DNA from: Nodosilinea sp. FACHB-141
Lineage (GTDB): Bacteria; Cyanobacteriota; Cyanobacteriia; Phormidesmidales; Phormidesmidaceae
DNA: 64,000 nt
NCBI RefSeq assembly: GCF_014696135.1
Contig: NZ_JACJPP010000007.1
Coordinates: forward strand, 1 to 64,000
Reading direction: 5' to 3'
Shown here: piece by piece, positions 52,101-58,553 of the stretch
Position numbering within the stretch: the stretch's first letter is position 1
Layout of the letters: each line of letters starts with the position of its first letter
Notes under the pieces: generated by a model
Told to the model about the DNA's origin: nothing
Database searches by the model: none
Seen by the model: only the letters and a program-made list of their open reading frames with translations
Position numbers and translations under genes: made by a program

Positions 52101-52546
52101 CCCACCGCCTCTTCATCCCCTCGGATGCCCCCGCTACCCCCTCACCCACTACTCCACCACCCGTCACGACATCACCGTCTCCCGCGCCGCCGCCTCCCGC
52201 CCTTGATTCCGAGAACTTAGTCAAATACGCCAAGCTAGTCGAGACCTGCTACCGGCGAGGCAATCCCTCGCCCACGGAGCTAGAACTGCTGGAAAAATTT
52301 CGGGTGAAGTACGGGGTCTCGGTGGCCGATGCCAATGCGATCGCCGCCCAATACCAACCCCAAAACACCATCGAGCAAGCCGCCGCTGAATATGGGTTGA
52401 TGTTCCGCGCCTTCCTCGACAACGACGGCGAAGTTGACCTAGAAGAGCAGGCCCAACTGCTCGACCTCCAGGAAGAACTCGGCCTCACCAACGAACAGGT
52501 TGCCACCATCGAAGACAACGTGCGCGCCGAAATGAACAGACCGTAG
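49187..52546 (+). CDS. Tubulin-like GTPase-domain protein with C-terminal extension
   Basis: 1119 residues. The N-terminal domain has tubulin/FtsZ nucleotide-binding elements: TPTVIIGVGGTGKEILIKIRR (T1 loop, about 8-28), GAGQIRALGRFAFSLNYPL, and the tubulin signature SLSGGTGSGMVMDLAYNLRDW with GGTGSG at 171-176. It is therefore a Tubulin_2-type (tubulin-like) protein rather than FtsZ. Residues about 250-960 are helical with coiled segments. A Pro/Thr linker (about 985-1010) leads to a C-terminal helical domain of about 105 residues (NLVKYAKLVETCYRRGNPSP, YGLMFRAFLDNDGEVDLEEQAQLLDL). The protein is presumably cytosolic and filament- or ring-forming. Its partner may be the downstream zinc-ribbon receptor. 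Polymerisation is inference. Confidence 0.85.
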   Translation: MSEYTGMTPTVIIGVGGTGKEILIKIRRMIVEQYGSLDALPIVSFLHIDTEQNAKVSEAQTVLKQDISLRPIEQVWAKVEDAKAILNKLSAYQYLDEWFPSELKGTDSILSGAGQIRALGRFAFSLNYPLIKDYFTKAKGRIVGHEKFMLDRWKVQLDKGINIFVVCSLSGGTGSGMVMDLAYNLRDWVPVSELPQTSAFLVLPGAFSGLGDRVIANAYAALMELNHYSRGDTRFDAQYSDSQSDRITSQSGLDVPFNFTYLVGNSNDKVTFPTLGDVLEMVAQNVFLDFSSGFSQYKKLVRDNVRKHWASPDALGYPQNFMSFGLSSIQFPVERVLNACSARLAAKLVDWWSNPTPAPAAMSDLIRTEILPGLFLAESEHDHQVIDSISMGDNKKPYAKEVADWVAGVRKRRNDLNIPFENLQRFISNEQEKYSPHFNDTGTDPKRWSDYFQKMWDNLSWLIPEKRKELRAAVYLMVEDRFRGPKFTRQFLEVLIEVFADFRSKFDQDRQKYWLPRERSAQNALQTLLKQIDDHAKQMMMLNRKKVIEDDFQGIMQALEQIYVSKVEVKARTLGVMLLDGLREEIDQLLVDLTAFETVLSNVQVELKDKERVYTRETGGLTVNGILLYDEKEIDAAYRKTVADQEETLCQTLSQQVLEELRVRLFDLYPYDALKTKDLYERLLGQAMDVFRRRSQLDISTARKFLEQYPTVEMQEAQIKTTFEKSEAFLRLSQEQKKLGWDDKLEKYQKLVGIQGGSKPTDPAVSALLPMIRKTSTVTDKEIRPLNDPYHIYFVQETGAFPLRLIEGMERMRSLYRAVSQADHNPLHTHQDYRQFGDVMPETSNERQARYNLMLANALGLVRREDNRVTGFAEVKFTYRDKLTGFDKTEVMGATWEEAEDFLLTDQNRRLTETLDNAIRAIGEQAATKPQKQALYTQVMTYLQQQEQTIPGGSDSDDYKRIQAAISNFVTTHRLFIPSDAPATPSPTTPPPVTTSPSPAPPPPALDSENLVKYAKLVETCYRRGNPSPTELELLEKFRVKYGVSVADANAIAAQYQPQNTIEQAAAEYGLMFRAFLDNDGEVDLEEQAQLLDLQEELGLTNEQVATIEDNVRAEMNRP

Positions 52547-52550
52547 GCAG

Positions 52551-52696
52551 AAAGTTTTGAATGTTGAGTTTTGAGTTCTTGGCATGTCCTAACTGGACAG
52601 CGCGCTAGCAGAATCCGACGAAACTCTCTTTGGTGTTGGGTTTCACTCCGTTGTACCCAACCTACTCGACTGCTTAAACTCAAAACTTAAAACTCC
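52551..52696. repeat. MITE-like intergenic element with terminal inverted repeats
   Basis: Imperfect terminal inverted repeats are AGTTTTGAGTT-type at the left (52551-52577) and AACTCAAAACTTAAAACT at the right (52677-52694). An internal palindrome GTTGGGT...ACCCAAC lies at 52635-52661. The GTTGGGTTTC...ACCCAACCTAC core is a very common cyanobacterial intergenic repeat. It separates the tubulin-like gene from the binding-protein gene. Confidence 0.65.
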
Positions 52697-52737
52697 TCCC
52701 ACAACCCATCCACTCCCTACCCATTCACCCATTCGCC

Positions 52738-54300
52738 ATGACCGACAGCTTCAACCACGTCACCTGCCCCAAATGCGGCTACGAAGAAAACACCACCACG
52801 GCCCAGAAGTGTGAAATCTGCGGCCAACCCTTGAAAAAGAGTAAGTCCATAGCTCCCATCATCGCGGGGATTGGGGCGGCTATCTTTCTAGCAGCACTGG
52901 GCTTTACGGGCTACAACGCCTTTGTACGCAAAGATGCGCCGCAGGCTCCGGTTGCGGTGCCGACTACCCCCGCCGATCCCGCCGCCGCTGACTCTGGCAC
53001 AACCTCTACTGCCGCTACACCGACGACCACCCTAGGCCAGCCTGCTGATGTGGCTAATGCTCTGAGCTGGGGCGATCGCGTCCTCTTTACCGATACCTCT
53101 AATGCCGACATGCAAGCCGGGGCTGCCGCCTACGCTTCGGGTGACTATGCCGCAGCCGCTGCTCGCTTTGAGGCTGCCCGTCAGGCCGTTCGCAACGACC
53201 CCGAAGCGCTGATCTACCTCAACAACGCTCGGATTGGGGCTAATCCTGCCTTGGGCCTCGCTGCGGTGGTACCCATTGGCGACAGTCCCAACACCGCCCG
53301 CGAGCTTCTACGGGGGGTAGCCCAGGCCCAGGATGAGGCGATCAAGGCTGGCACCCCCGTGAAGGTGCTGATTGCTAACGACCAGAACAATGCCGGTCAG
53401 GCTGCCGCGATCGCCAATGCTCTAGTCCAAGACCCCGATGTTGTTGGCGTCATCGGCCACGGCACCAGCACTACTACCTTGGCGGCCGCGCCCGTTTACC
53501 AGCAGGGGCAGCTACCAATGATCTCCCCTACCAGCACCACCACAGAGCTGACCACAGTGCCCAGGGAGGGTGGCAATTTTGTGTTTCGGGTGATTCCCAG
53601 TGATCAGTTTACGGGCACCACCCTGGCCCGCCACATGCTCACCCTGGGCAAGAGCAAACCCATCGTTTACTACAACTCCCAAAGCTCCTACAGTAAGTCG
53701 CTGCAAGATGCGTTCTCCACCACCTTGGGCCTAGAAGGGGGACAGGTGGTTAAACTGGTTGATCTCTCCCAGGGCAATCCAACGACGGAGCTGCAGGGCA
53801 GCGGGGCTGATGCCGTAGTGCTGCTGCCCGACTCGGCCACCTTTGATGCGGCGATCGCAGTCGCCCAGCTCAACAATGGCCAGCTGCCGGTGCTAGCTGG
53901 CGATGCTTTCTATCGCATTGATGCTCTAGAAAAGGGCGGGGCCAGCCTCACCGGCACCGTAGTCACCGTCCCCTGGCATCCGCTCAAATCGGCCCCACCT
54001 TTTGCCCAGACTGCCTCTGGCCTCTGGGGTGGTGATGTCAACTGGCGCACGGCCCTCAGCTACGACGCGTTTCAGGTGTTGAGTTCAGCCCGCACCGTAG
54101 GAAACGTAGCTCCCGACAGTGGTACCTCAGGGCGAACTGCGCTCGGTCAGGCTTTGGCCACGCAAGGGTTTTCCGCCAATGGATCAACAGGAGCAATTAA
54201 CTTTTTGCCGTCGGGCGATCGCAATACCACCGTCCTGCTAGTCGAGGTTAAACCCGGTACCCGCTCAGGCACCGGCTTCGACTTCGTGCCTCTGCCGTAG
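52738..54300 (+). CDS. Zinc-ribbon, TM and periplasmic-binding-protein (LivJ-type) fusion
   Basis: 520 residues. An N-terminal cytosolic zinc ribbon has CPKC and CEIC (about 10-28). A TM helix follows at about 38-62 (SIAPIIAGIGAAIFLAALGFTGYNAF), then an Ala/Thr/Pro linker and a short TPR-like unit (GAAAYASGDYAAAAARFEAARQA). A type-1 periplasmic-binding fold of the branched-chain amino-acid family fills about 175-515 (AVVPIGDSPNTARELLRGVAQAQDEA, VVGVIGHGTSTTTLAAAPVYQ, MISPTSTTTEL, LMLGKSK-like, FQVLSSA). Unlike transport SBPs it has no cleavable signal or lipobox and stays membrane-anchored with an inward zinc ribbon. No ABC permease is adjacent. A ligand sensor for the neighbouring tubulin-like protein is plausible but unproven. 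Confidence 0.88.
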   Translation: MTDSFNHVTCPKCGYEENTTTAQKCEICGQPLKKSKSIAPIIAGIGAAIFLAALGFTGYNAFVRKDAPQAPVAVPTTPADPAAADSGTTSTAATPTTTLGQPADVANALSWGDRVLFTDTSNADMQAGAAAYASGDYAAAAARFEAARQAVRNDPEALIYLNNARIGANPALGLAAVVPIGDSPNTARELLRGVAQAQDEAIKAGTPVKVLIANDQNNAGQAAAIANALVQDPDVVGVIGHGTSTTTLAAAPVYQQGQLPMISPTSTTTELTTVPREGGNFVFRVIPSDQFTGTTLARHMLTLGKSKPIVYYNSQSSYSKSLQDAFSTTLGLEGGQVVKLVDLSQGNPTTELQGSGADAVVLLPDSATFDAAIAVAQLNNGQLPVLAGDAFYRIDALEKGGASLTGTVVTVPWHPLKSAPPFAQTASGLWGGDVNWRTALSYDAFQVLSSARTVGNVAPDSGTSGRTALGQALATQGFSANGSTGAINFLPSGDRNTTVLLVEVKPGTRSGTGFDFVPLP

Positions 54301-54395
54301 AGGGGTAGGGAGTAAGGAGTAAGGGGTTTAAATAAACTTGAGAAACATTGACCCCTTACCCAACCCATCTACCCCTTACCCATCTACCCCCCCAA
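54301..54395. repeat. Low-complexity GTAAGG/CCTTAC inverted and direct repeats
   Basis: GGGTAGGGAGTAAGGAGTAAGGGGT near 54303-54328 faces ACCCCTTACCCA copies further right, which also repeat directly as CATCTACCCCTTACCC twice. Similar GGAGTAAGGGAG runs occur at 4615-4650. They form a hairpin-capable intergenic repeat rather than a gene. Confidence 0.55.
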
Positions 54396-54461
54396 GGCTG
54401 CCGCGTCGCGCCCGCATGCGCAAAAATTCTCTAGGTAGCCCGCCGTCTCTAGCTTTCAGCT

Positions 54462-54608
54462 CTAAATCGGCTGCCCTGTTCCTAAAACTGGCTGGTTGAG
54501 CAGATCTGGATCTCTCCAATACAGGCAAGCAATTCCCAAGAGCAGGAGTAGCGTTGCTCCCAAAAGCCATAGGGGCCAGCGGAGCTGAGCGTTGGGAGGC
54601 AGGCCCAT
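54462..54608 (-). CDS. Possible small single-TM protein (48 aa)
   Basis: From the ATG at 54606-54608 the frame encodes MGLPPNAQLRWPLWLLGATL, then LLLLGIACLYWRDPDLLNQP. This is a single TM helix with a basic-aromatic N-terminal edge. An in-frame TTG at 54689 would lengthen it. No strong Shine-Dalgarno or named family is seen, but the composition is protein-like. Confidence 0.4.
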   Translation of the reverse strand: MGLPPNAQLRWPLWLLGATLLLLLGIACLYWRDPDLLNQPVLGTGQPI

Positions 54609-54777
54609 AACAACCTCATATCGCGTTTTGCTAACTCTACCCTGGTCTAGAGCAGCCCTGAGGAAGTTCTCTACACAAGGGCTCAACAACGGCGCGGGCG
54701 CAGGTTGTTACAATTTTTAAGGGCTTTTGAAAATGAATTTTGCCCTAACGCTGACGTTATGAGGCTCAAGCAAGATA

Positions 54778-54981
54778 ATGGCGATTAATTGCGCAGTAGA
54801 CTGTAAAGACGGCTGTGTGCTGGGGAACGACTGCCCCAACCTGAAATACACCGCCGAAGCGACAAAATTTATTTCGGACACCTCCCTTGATGAGATGCTT
54901 GAAATGGCCGACGAGGCCGTGCGACGCAGAATGATGGAGCGTGCCTCTCAGCCGCCTAAATGGGTACTGCCGGAGGATTAG
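54778..54981 (+). CDS. Small Cys-rich conserved cyanobacterial protein
   Basis: 67 residues starting MAINCAVDCKDGCVLGNDCP. Four cysteines in a C-x3-C-x3-C-x5-C pattern (Cys5, 9, 13, 19) could bind a metal or cluster. A helical part follows (DTSLDEMLEMADEAVRRRMMERA) and the end is QPPKWVLPED. There is no signal or TM. I recognise it as a conserved small cyanobacterial protein without a function. It stands 170 bases before the rbp gene on the same strand. Confidence 0.75.
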   Translation: MAINCAVDCKDGCVLGNDCPNLKYTAEATKFISDTSLDEMLEMADEAVRRRMMERASQPPKWVLPED

Positions 54982-55098
54982 ACGACTCTGACAGGCTAGT
55001 TTGCGATCGCCCCATACTGGTCACAAGGTAGCCCTGTGCTATCGTGTGACAAGCAAGTTGTTAGTTGCATTACCGGCTTGGCTTAGTCCTTAGTTGAG

Positions 55099-55148
55099 TA
55101 CATCTCCTTGATAACTTTCTACTTTTTCTCTCTCTATTTGGAGATGTA
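55099..55148 (+). promoter_or_regulatory. SD-sequestering inverted repeat in the rbp leader (possible RNA thermometer)
   Basis: TACATCTCC (55099-55107) is the exact complement of GGAGATGTA (55140-55148), which contains the GGAG Shine-Dalgarno of the RNA-binding-protein gene (ATG 55152). Pairing would hide the ribosome-binding site behind a 32-base pyrimidine-rich loop. Cyanobacterial rbp genes are cold-responsive through their leaders, so temperature-dependent opening is a reasonable hypothesis. Confidence 0.5.
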
Positions 55149-55151
55149 TCC

Positions 55152-55454
55152 ATGTCGATTTATGTAGGGAATTTGGCCTTCAGCGCCACCCAAGACCAGA
55201 TCACCGAGGTCTTTGCTGAATACGGTGCTGTCAGCCGGGTTAGCCTGCCCACCGATCGTGAGACCGGTCGTCCTCGTGGTTTTGCCTTCGTCGAAATGGA
55301 AAGCGAAGCCGATGAAGACAAAGCCATCGAGGCCCTCGATGGTGCTGAGTGGATGGGGCGCGACCTCAAGGTCAACAAAGCTCGCCCCAGAGAGTCGCGT
55401 GGCGGTGGTGGTGGCGGTGGCGGCGGTGGCTGGAATAATAGCCGCGGTCGCTAG
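55152..55454 (+). CDS. rbp: RRM-type RNA-binding protein with Gly-rich tail (Rbp family)
   Basis: 100 residues. One RRM has RNP2 IYVGNL (residues 3-8) and RNP1 RGFAFVEM (about 43-50). The middle region reads TDRETGRPRGF and DGAEWMGRDLKVNKARP, and the tail is a Gly-repeat (RGGGGGGGGGGGW-like) with WNNSRGR. This is the classic cyanobacterial cold-inducible Rbp. It binds RNA and is linked to mRNA localisation and cold acclimation. rpsU follows 146 bases later, the same rbp-rpsU order described in Anabaena. An inverted repeat in the leader covers its Shine-Dalgarno. Confidence 0.96.
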   Translation: MSIYVGNLAFSATQDQITEVFAEYGAVSRVSLPTDRETGRPRGFAFVEMESEADEDKAIEALDGAEWMGRDLKVNKARPRESRGGGGGGGGGGWNNSRGR

Positions 55455-55461
55455 ATAACTG

Positions 55462-55488
55462 GGTATGGCCAAAGCTCTTGGCCATACC
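55462..55488 (+). terminator. Hairpin between rbp and rpsU (attenuator or terminator)
   Basis: GGTATGGCCAA (55462-55472) pairs perfectly with TTGGCCATACC (55478-55488) across a five-base loop. Only two U's follow, so it may attenuate rather than fully terminate read-through into rpsU. Confidence 0.7.
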
Positions 55489-55600
55489 TTAGCCTACGGG
55501 CTTTCGAAGTGGGGTATCGCGCTCAGCGATATTCAGTGGTTTTAGGCTGACGCTACTAGAGCGCTGCTTTACCCGCGTTAGCAAATTTTTAGGAGAACTA

Positions 55601-55789
55601 ATGGCCCAGGTTGTATTGGGAGAAGACGAAAACATTGAATCGGCCCTACGACGCTTTAAGCGAAAGGTTGCCCGGGCCGGCATTTTTTCGGATATGCGAA
55701 AAAATCGCCACTTTGAAACCCCGATCGAAAAGAAAAAGCGCAAGACCATCGCTCGCCAGAAGCAGCGACGTTGGGGTTCAAAGCGCTAA
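55601..55789 (+). CDS. rpsU: 30S ribosomal protein S21
   Basis: 62 residues: [20 protein letters not shown], then [21 protein letters not shown] and a basic tail [19 protein letters not shown]. This is the S21 (bS21) pattern with the conserved ESALRRFKR motif. It completes the 30S decoding platform near the anti-Shine-Dalgarno. A Shine-Dalgarno TAGGAG lies eight bases upstream. It follows rbp and converges on bioF. Confidence 0.97.
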   Translation: MAQVVLGEDENIESALRRFKRKVARAGIFSDMRKNRHFETPIEKKKRKTIARQKQRRWGSKR

Positions 55790-55793
55790 GCGC

Positions 55794-56987
55794 TCAACCC
55801 TGATTCAGAGTCTGTAGTCCAGTGACCAGCTGATGCAGGTGATGGGGCTTATGGGTAGCCATAACCGTAATTCGTAGTCGGCTTGTGGGCACTGTGGGCG
55901 GGCGTACTGCTGCCACCCATAGCCCAGCTGACTGTAGGTGTTGGCTAGCCGTCAAAATTGCCTCTGCTGATGCACCCTCTAGGCAAATAATGGGCGAAGC
56001 CGAAGGCAATCGCCGCAGCCCAAAGGGAACTACTGCTGGCTCTGTCAAGATTTGATCAATTTGTTGAATCAAGTGATTCACCTGGTGCCAGAGCATTTCG
56101 CGGCGCCAGGTTTCTTGCTGAATAATTTTTACCGCCGCTAGGGCCGCCGCTGTATCTGCTGGCGATAGACCCGTAGTGTAAATCCAGCTGGGGGAGCGGT
56201 TGCGGAGGAAGTCAATGAGTACAGTCGACCCGGCTACGTAGCCCCCTAGGCTGCCCACAGCCTTACTGAGAGTACCGACTGTGACTAAGGGGCGTCCGGT
56301 ACATCCTAGGTGCTCTACGGCCCCCGAGCCGCGCGCGCCAAATACTCCTGTGCCGTGGGCCTCATCCACCAACACCATCGCGTGGTAGTTCTCCGCTAGG
56401 TCAAGAATGGCCGCTAGCGGGCACAGGTCGCCATCCATACTAAATACACTGTCGGTGGTAATCAGACAGCGGCGATGGCGATCGCGATACAGTTTCAGCA
56501 ATTCCTCTAAGTGGGCAACGTCACCATGGCGATAGTCTAGGGCGTTAGCACCGCTAACTTTGCCCCCGGACTTGAGGCTGGAGTGGTTGTATTCGTCGCC
56601 CAAAATTAGGTCTGGGCTGCCGACTAGGGCCGCGATCGCCCCCATGTTGGCCAGATAGCCCGAGCTAAAGACGATCGCATCTTCAGTGCCCTTGAGAGCG
56701 GCGAGCGCCTGCTCTAGTTCCCCATGCAGCTCTCGATGGCCGCTGAGCAGCCGCGAACCGGTGCTGCCGGTGCCGTAGGTCTGAATGGCGGCGATCGCCG
56801 CCTCCGCCAGCCGAGGATCGCTGGCTAGTCCCAGATAGTCGTTGCTGGCAAAGTTGATTAGAGTTTGCCCCTGCCGCTGCACCACGGTCCCGGTCATGCC
56901 ATAGACAGCCGCTACGGTTCGATAGCGGTGGGCGCGGTGCAGGGCTGCCAAAGATTTATCTAGCCAAACGTAGGGGTCGGTACCCAT
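55794..56987 (-). CDS. bioF: 8-amino-7-oxononanoate synthase
   Basis: 397 residues with a good ATG (56985-56987). Alpha-oxoamine-synthase motifs are NFASNDYLGLASDPRL, GTGSTGSRLLSGHRELHGELE, DEYNHSSLKSG, the MVLVDEAHGTGVFG PLP-binding strand and the Schiff-base lysine in VTVGTLSKAVGSLGGYV. The enzyme joins pimeloyl-ACP/CoA and L-alanine in biotin synthesis. It lies 10 bases downstream of the GST gene on the same strand, so part of its expression may depend on the TetR-controlled GST promoter. Confidence 0.94.
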   Translation of the reverse strand: MGTDPYVWLDKSLAALHRAHRYRTVAAVYGMTGTVVQRQGQTLINFASNDYLGLASDPRLAEAAIAAIQTYGTGSTGSRLLSGHRELHGELEQALAALKGTEDAIVFSSGYLANMGAIAALVGSPDLILGDEYNHSSLKSGGKVSGANALDYRHGDVAHLEELLKLYRDRHRRCLITTDSVFSMDGDLCPLAAILDLAENYHAMVLVDEAHGTGVFGARGSGAVEHLGCTGRPLVTVGTLSKAVGSLGGYVAGSTVLIDFLRNRSPSWIYTTGLSPADTAAALAAVKIIQQETWRREMLWHQVNHLIQQIDQILTEPAVVPFGLRRLPSASPIICLEGASAEAILTASQHLQSAGLWVAAVRPPTVPTSRLRITVMATHKPHHLHQLVTGLQTLNQG

Positions 56988-56997
56988 AGACGAGCGA

Positions 56998-57705
56998 TTA
57001 CATCGTTAGACTTTGCTGCGATAGTGCGGTCATGCGCTGATGGCGACGGCGCTGCCAAATTTTAGGAATGACGCGCATACGGCGTTTGAAGGTGTTCCAC
57101 TCCTCCGCACTCAGCGCAATCTGCTGCCAGGCTGGTCGAGCGAGCAGCTGTTTAGACCAGTGACTCAATCGAGGATAATCGGCCAGCGCCACTCCCAGAT
57201 CCGGTACCCTGTGAACTACAGTTCCAGCGACGATTTCTGCCAGCGTAAATTGCTCGCCCGCGAAATAGCAGCCGTCACCCAGCAAATTCTCCAGAAAACT
57301 CAGCGTATTCCTGACCCGTAGCTGAGCATATTCTATCTCAGCCGATTTTCGGTCCGAGCGCTCGTTGTCAATCAGCAGCTTAAAGACCCCCGGCAGCAGT
57401 TCGTTGAGCGTCAGCATCTGCACCATACGAACCCTAGCTAAAGCCGTTGCATCCCTGGGCAACAGCGCTATGTCGGAATAGCGAGCTTCTAAATAATCCA
57501 AAATCGCCATCGACTCAATGACGCGAAGATCGCCATCTTCCAAGACCGGCACATGGCCAAAAGGGTTGACAGCCAAAAACTCAGGCTCAAACTGCTTGCC
57601 GCTCAAGTCAACTGGTGCCAACTCAAAGGACAACTGCTTTTCAATCAAGGCGAGCCACACCGGACGGGCATAAACGGATGGCCGGGCGTAGTAAAGCTTC
57701 AGCAT
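56998..57705 (-). CDS. Glutathione S-transferase family protein
   Basis: 235 residues. The N-terminal thioredoxin-like domain shows KLYYARPSVYARPVWLALIEKQL, VNPFGHVPVLEDGDLRVIESMAILDYLEARY, where the cis-Pro and ESxAI glutathione-binding residues are clear. The C-terminal helical domain has LTLNELLPGVFKLLI and GEQFTLAEIVAGTVVHRVPDLG. The family conjugates glutathione to electrophiles; the substrate is not evident. The start ATG is at 57703-57705, with a perfect AGACCGATCGGTCT palindrome 30 bases ahead. A TetR gene is directly upstream and bioF 10 bases downstream. Confidence 0.93.
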   Translation of the reverse strand: MLKLYYARPSVYARPVWLALIEKQLSFELAPVDLSGKQFEPEFLAVNPFGHVPVLEDGDLRVIESMAILDYLEARYSDIALLPRDATALARVRMVQMLTLNELLPGVFKLLIDNERSDRKSAEIEYAQLRVRNTLSFLENLLGDGCYFAGEQFTLAEIVAGTVVHRVPDLGVALADYPRLSHWSKQLLARPAWQQIALSAEEWNTFKRRMRVIPKIWQRRRHQRMTALSQQSLTM

Positions 57706-57734
57706 GGGTACAGTTCCTTAATGAAAATAAAAAA

Positions 57735-57748
57735 AGACCGATCGGTCT
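57735..57748 (-). promoter_or_regulatory. TetR-family operator upstream of the GST gene
   Basis: AGACCGATCGGTCT is a perfect 14-bp palindrome 30 bases ahead of the GST ATG and just after the tetR stop. It resembles the AGAC...GTCT boxes bound by NemR-like TetR repressors of electrophile-detoxification genes. Confidence 0.7.
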
Positions 57749-57765
57749 GTTTGTGCGCAAAAAAA

Positions 57766-58365
57766 TTAGCCGGGCGTGGCTAGCTGCTGTTGAACATAGG
57801 TTCTTAAATGGGCTAGAGCTTGTTCTAAATAGGCGGGGTCATCGTACAGCTTGCTGAGCATGATGCCTCCCTCAATGGTGGCAATCAAGATCGTCGCTAC
57901 GGTTGCAGCGTCCACGATAGGTTGCAGTTCACCGCGGGCAACGCCTTTGTCGACGATGCGTTCAATTAGCGATCGCCAGTCATTCATCGCCATCTGAGTT
58001 TGCTTTCGTAGCGCCGGGTGGGCATCATCGCTCTCCACAGCCGTATTCAGCAGTGGGCAGCCGCCCTGCACTGGTGGATCCTCCAAAAACCGTTCGTAGA
58101 CGCTGAGAATAGCCATCAACCTGTCTACAGCGTGTCGCTTGCCCTTCAAGGCCCCCATAAATCGCTGCTGGATGCGCTGAACTGCGAAGTCAAAGGCCTC
58201 TAAAGCCAGTTCATCTTTGCTGCGAAAGTGGTTATAAATCCCTCCCTTTTGTAAACCTGTTACCCGCATCACATCAGACATCGACGCTCCTGCGTAGCCC
58301 TGCTGGTTAAACAGAGCTGCCGCCTGCTCGATGATATGCGCCTTGGTAACTTGAGCTTTTGACAT
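57766..58365 (-). CDS. TetR family regulator, NemR/AcuR-like
   Basis: 199 residues. The DNA-binding domain is KAHIIEQAAALFNQQGYAGASM followed by SDVMRVTGLQKGGIYNHFRSKDELALEAFD. The C-terminal domain (FLEDPPVQGGCPLLNTAVESDDAHP, LIATIEGGIMLSKLYDDPAYLEQAL) matches TetR_C/NemR-type regulators, with the conserved GCPLLN motif containing a cysteine that could sense electrophiles. Nearly matching palindromes lie 8 bases before its own start (58373) and before the downstream GST gene (57735), which strongly suggests repression of tetR and GST. bioF lies 10 bases beyond GST. Confidence 0.93.
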   Translation of the reverse strand: MSKAQVTKAHIIEQAAALFNQQGYAGASMSDVMRVTGLQKGGIYNHFRSKDELALEAFDFAVQRIQQRFMGALKGKRHAVDRLMAILSVYERFLEDPPVQGGCPLLNTAVESDDAHPALRKQTQMAMNDWRSLIERIVDKGVARGELQPIVDAATVATILIATIEGGIMLSKLYDDPAYLEQALAHLRTYVQQQLATPG

Positions 58366-58372
58366 CTAAAAA

Positions 58373-58386
58373 AGACTGATCGGTCT
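58373..58386 (-). promoter_or_regulatory. TetR-family operator at the tetR promoter
   Basis: AGACTGATCGGTCT differs from the 57735 operator at one base and lies 8 bases upstream of the tetR ATG. Together the two sites define the repressor's probable binding motif AGACYGATCGGTCT. Confidence 0.65.
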
Positions 58387-58553
58387 GATTTAAGCTACCA
58401 GCAATTTTCTAAGAGAGCAAGGATCAGCTGGGTGTGGAGACAATAGACCAAACACTGGGAAATTGCCATCCGAAGAGGTTTTTGTCTTCTTCTTGTCTGT
58501 ATAGCTGTTGAGAGGTCGAGCGAGTTAACCCCAAGTAATTGCCTGGGGAATGC

